Shown here: one piece after another, positions 58,808 to 64,000 of the stretch
Numbering within the stretch: position 1 is the first letter of the stretch
How the letters are laid out: the number at the start of each line of letters is the position of its first letter
Assembly (NCBI GenBank): GCA_963727545.1
Contig: CAVSGS010000020.1
Coordinates: 124,001-188,000 of the forward strand
DNA length: 64,000 nucleotides
DNA from: Flexifilum sp963727545
Lineage (GTDB): Bacteria; Chloroflexota; Anaerolineae; Aggregatilineales; Phototrophicaceae
Reading direction: 5' to 3'
Program-made: the position numbers and the translations under genes
The notes under the pieces: generated by a model
Database searches by the model: none
Told to the model about the DNA's origin: nothing
Seen by the model: only the letters and a program-made list of their open reading frames with translations

Positions 58808-59563
58808 TTACACGGGGGGCCAAGGATAGTTGGGTCCGGCACCCGGCATCGGGTAGCGCCGCTGCTTGAGCAGATGGCGCATCCGCGACTGAAACGCCCG
58901 AATCTCCTGCGCTGCCAGCAGTTTACTTAGGCGCTGGCTGAAGTCGCAGTCGGGGTTGTCCAGCGTCGCATACAGCCGCGCGATGTCTTCCAGCAGCGGA
59001 TCGGGGATCGGCTGACCAGCGTAATCCCAGATCACCGTGCGCAGCTTGTGGACAGCGTTGAAGGCGATGCCGTGATCGATCCCCCAGATGTGCCCTTCCG
59101 GATCGAGCAGGCAGTGACCGCCCTTGCGGTCGGCATTGTTGATCAGGTAGTCGAACGCGGCGATCCGCATCAACTGCGGCGCGTAGGTCTCGTCGAACGA
59201 GAAGTAATTGATCTCCGGGTCGTGGTCGACGTAAAACTGCATCGAGCCTAACCCGCGCGCGCCTTCGCGCAGCACCGTCGGCGGCACGATCTCCCAGCCC
59301 AACTCGTGCGAGGTCAGGTAGGCGGCGGTTTCCCGATAGCACAGCGTCCCGTCGGGGAAATCCCAGAGCGGGCGCTCGCCGCGCTGCGGCTTGTACACCG
59401 CCGTTAGATTGACGTCGTCCAACTCGACCGAAACCAGAAAGGCGTAATTCGAACTCCAGCGGAGCAGCCCATATTCCTCGTTGAGCGTACCCCGCTCCAA
59501 CACTTCCAGCACGCGCCCCGCAGAGATCGGGACACTGCGATCATTCTCGCTCATTGCGATCAA
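58808..59563 (-). CDS. SCO1664 family protein (kinase-like fold)
   Basis: A 251-residue protein. AVYKPQRGERPLWDFPDGTL near residue 55, LCYRETAAYLTSHELGWEIV, GLGSMQFYVDHDP, and the catalytic-like stretch MRIAAFDYLINNADRKGGHC with GHIWGIDHGIAFN. These fit the SCO1664 family, related to PI3/PI4-kinase-like and HipA-like folds (D...N...D residues kept). The likely start is TTG 59563, which overlaps the DUF3090 stop, or ATG 59554. It is the last of three genes that are also neighbours in Actinobacteria. The reaction is unknown. Confidence 0.88.
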   Translation of the reverse strand: MIAMSENDRSVPISAGRVLEVLERGTLNEEYGLLRWSSNYAFLVSVELDDVNLTAVYKPQRGERPLWDFPDGTLCYRETAAYLTSHELGWEIVPPTVLREGARGLGSMQFYVDHDPEINYFSFDETYAPQLMRIAAFDYLINNADRKGGHCLLDPEGHIWGIDHGIAFNAVHKLRTVIWDYAGQPIPDPLLEDIARLYATLDNPDCDFSQRLSKLLAAQEIRAFQSRMRHLLKQRRYPMPGAGPNYPWPPV

Positions 59564-60057
59564 GTCCAGTAGTAGACTAGTCGTCCATTTTGTTTGGGAT
59601 CAGGGCGTCCAGCTTGAACCGTCGCCGTCGCGTGGGCGCTCAGGGCGCGCATCTGACTGCGACTGCACCACATCCGCACGATTCCCGGCTGCGGTGCTTC
59701 GAGTTCCTCTTCGTCGGTCAGCGGCAGGAGTTCCTGCGCCACCAGCACGACCATGTTGCGCTCTTCGTCGTAGCCCAACCCCATCTGCGCCACCCGGAAC
59801 AGCGGTTCAATCGGGTCATGCAGATCCATGTTGGTTTCACTCTCCGCATCGTCGCCGATCGGGAAGCGCTGCTCAAGGTCATCAACCAGTTCGCGGATCG
59901 CTTCGCTCAGCGCCCACGCCTGTTCTTTTTCGATGATCAGCGAGACGATCTGTTCGTCTTTGCCCGCTTGCAGGTGAAACACGCGCTGCCCTTTCGGACC
60001 GATCGTGCCGACCGTGATGAAGTCAACCGGGTTCAAGTCAATTTCGATATTTGGCAT
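59560..60057 (-). CDS. DUF3090 family protein
   Basis: A 165-residue protein. It begins NIEIDLNPVDFITVGTIGPK then GQRVFHLQAGKDEQIVSLII, with EKEQAWALSEAIRELVDDL, RVAQMGLGYDEERNMVVLVA and a C-terminal MWCSRSQMRALSAHATATVQ and GRPDP. This is the DUF3090 pattern. The function is unknown. It sits between the histidine phosphatase (9-nt gap) and SCO1664 (overlap), a conserved trio. Confidence 0.92.
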   Translation of the reverse strand: MPNIEIDLNPVDFITVGTIGPKGQRVFHLQAGKDEQIVSLIIEKEQAWALSEAIRELVDDLEQRFPIGDDAESETNMDLHDPIEPLFRVAQMGLGYDEERNMVVLVAQELLPLTDEEELEAPQPGIVRMWCSRSQMRALSAHATATVQAGRPDPKQNGRLVYYWT

Positions 60058-60066
60058 AGTTTACTC

Positions 60067-60750
60067 TTAAGTCGCAGCCGGGTTTGCTTCGATAACCGCT
60101 TCGGCTTCCTTCGCCTTTTCCGCTGCCTTGCGCTCGCGCTCCATTTGAGCAACGTGAGCCACGTCATTAATCGTCGCTACGTAAGGGCGACCAAAGCCCA
60201 GCATCAGCGTGTTGATCGACGCGGGCGAAATCACAATGCGCTGAAAGTTGTCAAGGTGCATCCCCAAAAAGTGCGCCATCACCATCTTGATCAAGTCGGC
60301 GTGGCTGACCACCACGATCAAATCACGGGGATGTGCCGCTGCCAGCCGCTCGATCTCGTTGACCGCGCGCTCCTGCACGCCGCGCATAGTTTCTCCGTTC
60401 GGGAAATACGCCCGTGACGGGTATTCCTGCACGACCTGCCACATTTTGCGGCTCCGCAGCGCGTTGATCTCCATGCCTTCCCAATCGCCATACCGCACTT
60501 CGCCGATCTCGGCGTTCGGGATGATGCTCAGGTGTTGATGATGCTGACGGATCGCCTCGGCGGTCTCCATCGTGCGCTCAAGCGGGCTGGCGTAAATCTG
60601 CTTGATCGGCACGTCCGCCAATCGCCGTCCCAAAGCCGCCGCCTGTGCCTGCCCTTCCTCGTTCAGATGCACTTCAGGAGTCCACCCGGCGAGCTTACCG
60701 GTCTTCACAAAGTCGTTTACCGCGTGTCGAATTAGCAAAATTTGAGTCAT
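60067..60750 (-). CDS. histidine phosphatase family, MSMEG_4193-type putative phosphomutase
   Basis: A 227-residue enzyme from ATG 60750. A longer reading to 60894 has no conserved residues. The phosphohistidine is in ILLIRHAVNDFVKTGKLAG (RHA), then YASPLERTMETAEAIRQ, GEVRYGDWEGMEI and VVVSHADLIKMVMAHFLG. The insert VNDFVKTGKLAGWTPEVHLN is typical of the MSMEG_4193 subgroup. It should act on a phosphate ester. In Actinobacteria it is found with DUF3090 and SCO1664, as here. The C-terminus is a charged helix (ERERKAAEKAKEAEA). Confidence 0.9.
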   Translation of the reverse strand: MTQILLIRHAVNDFVKTGKLAGWTPEVHLNEEGQAQAAALGRRLADVPIKQIYASPLERTMETAEAIRQHHQHLSIIPNAEIGEVRYGDWEGMEINALRSRKMWQVVQEYPSRAYFPNGETMRGVQERAVNEIERLAAAHPRDLIVVVSHADLIKMVMAHFLGMHLDNFQRIVISPASINTLMLGFGRPYVATINDVAHVAQMERERKAAEKAKEAEAVIEANPAAT

Positions 60751-60878
60751 TGGCGCTCGTTGGCTGTGAATTTCACTTTTGCAGTTTAGCACATCGCGCA
60801 CGAATCCGCACAGTTTGAGCCGTAAGTTTTTCGTGAGAACTAGCCTTCCAAACGGCGATAGAACCTCGCCTCGAACCT

Positions 60879-60886
60879 GATATAAT
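60879..60886 (+). promoter_or_regulatory. extended -10 promoter of the metallophosphoesterase gene
   Basis: TGATATAAT (TG-N-TATAAT), with no clear -35. It lies about 30 nt before ATG 60918. Confidence 0.6.
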
Positions 60887-60917
60887 AGAAGCACTTTGAC
60901 ACGGTTAGGATGGCAGG

Positions 60918-61496
60918 ATGAATGTTGGCATTATCTCGGACGTTCACGGGGATTATACAGCGCTAGAGACAGCCCTTCACCGGCTGGAAACGTACCATCA
61001 TGTCGACCAAATCCTGTGTGCCGGTGATTTGGTCGGGCGGGGACCACAACCGGATAAAGTGGTACAGCTTGTCCGCGATCGCGGCATCCCGACCGTTCGC
61101 GGCAATCACGACGAATGGAGCTATGGCTTATCGACGGAGAACAAGGATTATCTGAAGGATTTACCGCTCGAATGGCGCGGTGAGTTGGGCGGACGCAGTG
61201 TGTTCATGTGTCACGGCAAACCCGGCAATAACCTGTGGGGTCTGTACCGCGACCACATCTCGAATACGCTGCTCAACATGATGTTGGTCTCGCTCGGCGT
61301 CGACGTGCTGATCACGGGGCACACCCACGTGCCGCTCTACGTGCGCGTCAAGAACGGCTGCGTGGTCAATCCCGGTTCGCTCTACACGTTTCACAACGTC
61401 CGCTCGACCTCGCATAGTTACGGCGTGCTCCAACTGCCCGACTTGACCTTCGACTTGTTCGACATCAGCGAGGAGCGCAAGCTCAACGTGGGCTAA
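60918..61496 (+). CDS. metallophosphoesterase (YfcE/MJ0936-type)
   Basis: A 192-residue calcineurin-like phosphodiesterase. Metal motifs are VGIISDVHGDYTALETAL, ILCAGDLVGRGPQPDKV, VRGNHDEWS, FMCHGKPG and LITGHTHVPLYVR, then VVNPGSLYTFHNVRSTSHSY. This is complete for the YfcE group, which hydrolyses phosphodiesters with two metals. It is divergent from the phosphatase/DUF3090/SCO1664 trio. Confidence 0.92.
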   Translation: MNVGIISDVHGDYTALETALHRLETYHHVDQILCAGDLVGRGPQPDKVVQLVRDRGIPTVRGNHDEWSYGLSTENKDYLKDLPLEWRGELGGRSVFMCHGKPGNNLWGLYRDHISNTLLNMMLVSLGVDVLITGHTHVPLYVRVKNGCVVNPGSLYTFHNVRSTSHSYGVLQLPDLTFDLFDISEERKLNVG

Positions 61497-61515
61497 TTTA
61501 GGCGATATAGATATA

Positions 61516-61542
61516 TAGGGGCGCGGCGTGCCATGTCCCTAC
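61516..61542. repeat. degenerate GTAGGGGC palindrome
   Basis: TAGGGGCGCGGCGTGCCATG then TCCCTAC, in the convergent gap between the phosphoesterase and NUDIX genes. Confidence 0.6.
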
Positions 61543-61551
61543 GCCAAACCA

Positions 61552-62055
61552 TCATAACTCGCCCGCCCGCCAGCGGTCGATCAGCGCGTCGGTGGTCGTC
61601 AGCGCCGTCTCGGGCAGATCGTCGCGCGCGAACCACGCCGCATCCTCGGCATCGTCGTCTGCCGCCAGCGATCCGCCGACCACCTGCGCCCGGTAAGCGA
61701 TCACGATGTCGGCGAAGCCGCCGGCATCCGGGCGATGAAAGAGATCGATCAACCGATCCACCACCACGATCAAGCCGGTTTCCTCGCGCGTCTCGCGGAT
61801 CGCGGCAGCCTGCGGGTCTTCGTCCGCATCGATGAATCCGGCGGGGAGCGCCCAGCGCCCGCTGCCGGGATCGTTGCGCCGCTTGACCAGCAGCAGCCGG
61901 TCGCCCGCCGTGATGAAGATCACGACTGCCACTTTCGGATCGTAAAAGACGACTCGCCCGCAAACCGGACACACCGGACGCACTCTGCCGAACCGCTCCT
62001 CGCGGATCAATTCTGATCCACAAGCAGCGCAATAATGATCATTTCGCGCTTTCAA
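61552..62055 (-). CDS. NUDIX hydrolase with N-terminal zinc ribbon
   Basis: A 167-residue protein. Residues 9-35 hold two CxxC pairs (CAAC and CPVC), as in NudC-like and ADP-ribose-type NUDIX enzymes. The Nudix box is GFIDADEDPQAAAIRETREE then TGL, exactly Gx5Ex7REUXEEXGU. VYDPKVAVVIFITAGDRLLL precedes it. It cleaves a nucleoside diphosphate linked to X, probably NADH or ADP-ribose type. Start is TTG 62055, overlapping the stop of the anti-sigma gene (TTGA). Confidence 0.9.
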   Translation of the reverse strand: MKARNDHYCAACGSELIREERFGRVRPVCPVCGRVVFYDPKVAVVIFITAGDRLLLVKRRNDPGSGRWALPAGFIDADEDPQAAAIRETREETGLIVVVDRLIDLFHRPDAGGFADIVIAYRAQVVGGSLAADDDAEDAAWFARDDLPETALTTTDALIDRWRAGEL

Positions 62056-63072
62056 GCTCGATCCTTGTCGATCATCCGCGCCGGCGCAGCAGGGTCGTCA
62101 CCAGCCGCGACGCCGAACAGCAGCGCCGCCACCGCCATCAACCCAATGCCGACCGTCGCCGGATTCTCGCCGGAAGCCGTTTTCGCCACCGCGGGCGAGG
62201 TTGGTATTGGCAGCGGCGTCGCCGATGGCAGCATGGTCGGCGTGGCGCTCGGCTTCGCGGTTGGACTCGGCAGCGGAGACAGCGTTATCACCGCAGGAAT
62301 GGTCGCTTGCGCCAGCGGTGCGCCCGCCGCCACGCTCGAATTCGCCATATCCGCCTGATCGCTAGAACGGAGCTGCGCGTCGGCTACGGCACCAGCGCCA
62401 CCATCGGGCGCGCTCGCGGTCGGCGCGACGGCAAATTGCAGCATCGGTGTTATGACAAGCGGCGAGGCGCTCGGCAGCGCGGCAATTGCCGGGGCAACTT
62501 CCGGCACGCCCGCCGGGGCGACCGGTGCCGCCCCAGCAAAGTTTTGATCGTCAGTGGGGCTTTCTGATTCTTGCGGCAGCGACTCCGCTGCGCCTTGATC
62601 GGGCAGCGGCGCTTCTTGCACAAAACCAAACTGCTCGGCAGGTGAAGCCGTCGCCGCTTGCATCTCACTCAACGCGCCGCCCCGCGGGGCGAACATCGTC
62701 GGTATCGCCATAATTTGATTGAAGACGGCGGCGTCATTCTCCGGTAGCTGCCCACTTACCGTAAACAAGCTCACACCAATCACCAGCAAGACCACCGCCG
62801 CTGACCGCGCTCAGTTGGCTGAAAAGCGGACTGGTCAGCACGCGCCGACGCCGACGAGGCGCACCCGCCATCGCCCGCGTCAGCCGCAGGTCGCGCGGCG
62901 AACTCAGCGTCGGCAGCGACGCGATCAGCGCTTTGGTCGCGCGCAAGCGCTCCAGTTCGCGTTGCAGATTGGCGTCCGCCTGCAGCCGAGTTTCGAGATC
63001 CGCGCGCTCGGCGGCGCTCAGTTCCTCGTCGAGATAGGCAGACAGCAGTTCGAGATCGTTTCCGTTAAGCAT
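62052..63072 (-). CDS. anti-sigma factor, frameshifted at its membrane helix
   Basis: About 340 residues over two frames. The N-terminal cytosolic part (from ATG 63072) reads LELLSAYLDEELSAAERADL, the usual zf-HC2-like/anti-sigma helix start, though no zinc-binding His-Cys-Cys set is visible. It continues LERLRATKALIASLP. The frame breaks near 62798: AGCGGCGGTGG reads through if one G is removed. It then gives the membrane helix AVVLLVIGVSLFTVSGQLPE and a long extracytoplasmic Pro/Ala/Ser/Thr-rich tail. A second short helix (VGIGLMAVAALLFGVAAG) is at the C-terminus. It should hold the sigma factor encoded 15 nt upstream. Confidence 0.8.
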
Positions 63073-63086
63073 GAGAATTCATCGTA

Positions 63087-63683
63087 CTAATCATCGCTTA
63101 TAAGACGATAAGCGGCGGGTAAAAGTTCCCTAACTCCTTGCAGGCAGTCGCGGACGGCGGCGCGGGCACGGCTCAGGCGCGATTTGACCGTGCCGACCTG
63201 CGCCCCCACGTTCTCGGCGATCTCCTGATAGCTCAGCCCTTCGACGTCGCAAAGCACCAGCGCGACCCGCTGATCGTCGTTCAAGGCGTTGATGCAGTCC
63301 TGAATCGCGCGTTGGAGTTCGCGTTGGAGCGCAACGTCTTCGGGCGTATCGCTGTCGTCGGGGATCGGCGGGTCGTCGCCCAACTCATCGACGGAGACGA
63401 CGGGACGGCGCTGACGACGGCGCAGCTCGTCGTAACACTGATTGGTCGTGATCCGCAGCAGCCACGCCTTGAAACTTCCACCGCGATAGGAATCCAATCG
63501 GCGAAACGCCGTGATGAACGCTTCCTGCGCAGCATCGGCAGCGCTGTGCGCCTCGCCCATGATCCGAAACGCGACCGTATAGGCGCTGTCCTGATGGGCG
63601 AGCACCAGCGCATTAAAGGCGTCGAGATCGCCGCGTCGTGCTCGACGGATCAAATTCTGTTCGTCTTCAGCGTTGCCGACCAT
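63087..63683 (-). CDS. ECF-type RNA polymerase sigma factor
   Basis: About 198 residues from ATG 63683 (a TTG at 63689 is possible). Region 2 is LVLAHQDSAYTVAFRIMGEA then HSAADAAQEAFITAFRRLDS, with FKAWLLRITTNQCYDELRRR. Region 4 is CINALNDDQRVALVLCDVEG then LSYQEIAENVGAQVGTVKSR, with LSRARAAVRDCL. This is a SigE/RpoE-type sigma-70 factor. The anti-sigma gene follows it on the same strand, so it is likely released on envelope stress. Confidence 0.94.
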   Translation of the reverse strand: MVGNAEDEQNLIRRARRGDLDAFNALVLAHQDSAYTVAFRIMGEAHSAADAAQEAFITAFRRLDSYRGGSFKAWLLRITTNQCYDELRRRQRRPVVSVDELGDDPPIPDDSDTPEDVALQRELQRAIQDCINALNDDQRVALVLCDVEGLSYQEIAENVGAQVGTVKSRLSRARAAVRDCLQGVRELLPAAYRLISDD

Positions 63684-63729
63684 TGACAATCCGGGTGTTG
63701 ATCGCTAAGATTTTGACACGTAAATGATA

Positions 63730-63758
63730 TTGTTGAGCGAGCAGCAGGCTCATAATAT
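63730..63758 (+). promoter_or_regulatory. candidate promoter of tRNA-Leu
   Basis: TTGTTG (63730-63735), 17 nt, TAATAT (63753-63758), 9 nt before the tRNA. Confidence 0.6.
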
Positions 63759-63767
63759 TTCACTTAC

Positions 63768-63850
63768 GCCGGTGTGGTGAAATGGCAGACACGATTGATT
63801 CAAAATCAATTGTCCTCACGGACGTGTGGGTTCGACTCCCACCACCGGCA
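63768..63850 (+). tRNA. tRNA-Leu (CAA)
   Basis: 83-nt type II tRNA. Acceptor GCCGGTG pairs with CACCGGC. The anticodon stem ATTGA/TCAAT has loop TTCAAAA (anticodon CAA). It has a long variable arm (GTCCTCACGGAC), and the T arm is GTGGG-TTCGACT-CCCAC. CCA is not encoded. A strong terminator follows. Confidence 0.96.
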
Positions 63851-63851
63851 C

Positions 63852-63878
63852 AAACCGAGCTGATTGCTCGGTTTTTTT
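63852..63878 (+). terminator. rho-independent terminator of tRNA-Leu
   Basis: Stem AAACCGAGC / GCTCGGTTT with loop TGATT, followed by a run of T. Confidence 0.9.
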
Positions 63879-63947
63879 ATTTCCCGCCTATGCATAACAA
63901 AAGAGTCATATAATAAGTCTAACATCATACCCCTACAAGGCGCACCG

Positions 63948-64000
63948 ATGCGAAGCTACGACGAGTATAAACAAATCCTCAAACTATGGGAACTCGGAAT
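63948..64000 (+). CDS. start of a protein cut by the window end (possible HTH protein)
   Basis: ATG 63948 opens MRSYDEYKQILKLWELG, then the window ends. The start resembles the N-terminal helix of helix-turn-helix proteins that begin 'MRSYEEY..I..LW..G'. A TATAAT lies at 63909-63914. Too short to judge further. Confidence 0.4.
   Translation, partial: MRSYDEYKQILKLWELG

Overview
The window is a GC-rich, gene-dense bacterial chromosome segment. It most likely comes from a member of the Chloroflexota (Anaerolineae-like). This is inferred from gene content: the SCO1664 / DUF3090 / MSMEG_4193-type phosphatase trio, a CysO-type sulfur-carrier operon, a Pmp3-like protein and BMP-type nucleoside import. 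Several families of interspersed intergenic palindromes fit the same assignment. No rRNA or other phylogenetic marker is present, so it remains an inference. The window holds about 60 protein genes, tRNA-Cys, tRNA-Leu(CAA) and tmRNA. I see no prophage, transposase or CRISPR array.

Layout. 0-5.5 kb: a methyltransferase, then a minus-strand glycosyltransferase cluster with RNase HII and an RmlD-like reductase. 5.6-9.1 kb: overlapping minus-strand genes for a PLD-like protein, an unknown small protein and a TMEM175-like channel, then two exported or unknown proteins. 9.2-10.6 kb: an esterase and ChaB. 10.8-15.1 kb: a sulfur-carrier cysteine operon on the minus strand, in the order Cys-rich leader peptide, terminator, JAMM protease, thiosulfate sulfurtransferase, tRNA-Cys, CysO-like carrier, DUF4395, thioredoxin-like protein, MoeB-rhodanese. 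15.1-22.9 kb: DUF6273, GNAT, acyl-CoA dehydrogenase, two FKBPs, SGNH hydrolase, Pmp3, pentapeptide-repeat protein and an MFS transporter. 23-26.5 kb: etfBA, a beta-hydroxyacid dehydrogenase and tmRNA. 26.6-34 kb: lipoprotein, ABC exporter, MFS, BKACE enzyme and a DEAD-box helicase. 34-41.2 kb: methyltransferase, histidine kinase, ComEA-like, MscS, nitrilase, RluD-type synthase, RsfS and Ndk. 41.3-47.8 kb: very acidic proteins built from tryptophan-centred repeats with TPR ends. 48.1-53 kb: a complete BMP-type nucleoside ABC importer. 53-58.2 kb: PD-(D/E)XK-like protein, MmcQ/YjbR, a TPR membrane protein and a secreted 5'-nucleotidase. 58.8-64 kb: the SCO1664/DUF3090/phosphatase trio, a metallophosphoesterase, NUDIX, anti-sigma/sigma pair, tRNA-Leu and the start of another gene.

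The most interesting system is the cysteine operon. Its promoter (TTGCAA, 17 nt, TACGCT) sits 7 nt upstream of an ATG that opens a 38-codon ORF with five Cys codons in ten positions. An intrinsic terminator follows before the first structural gene. This is the architecture of a leaderless, cysteine-sensing attenuator, and tRNA-Cys is embedded in the same operon.

Two features pervade the window. First, intergenic spaces carry repeat families: palindromes with GTAGGGGC/GCCCCTAC arms and variable self-complementary cores, TACTCGG/TACTCAG heptamer runs, CCGCCAAGACGCCAAG inverted repeats, and CTCCCC/GGGGTGAGG repeats. Second, about a dozen conserved genes are broken by single-base frameshifts, nearly all of which look like one extra base. 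This points to residual insertion errors in the assembly rather than to real pseudogenes.
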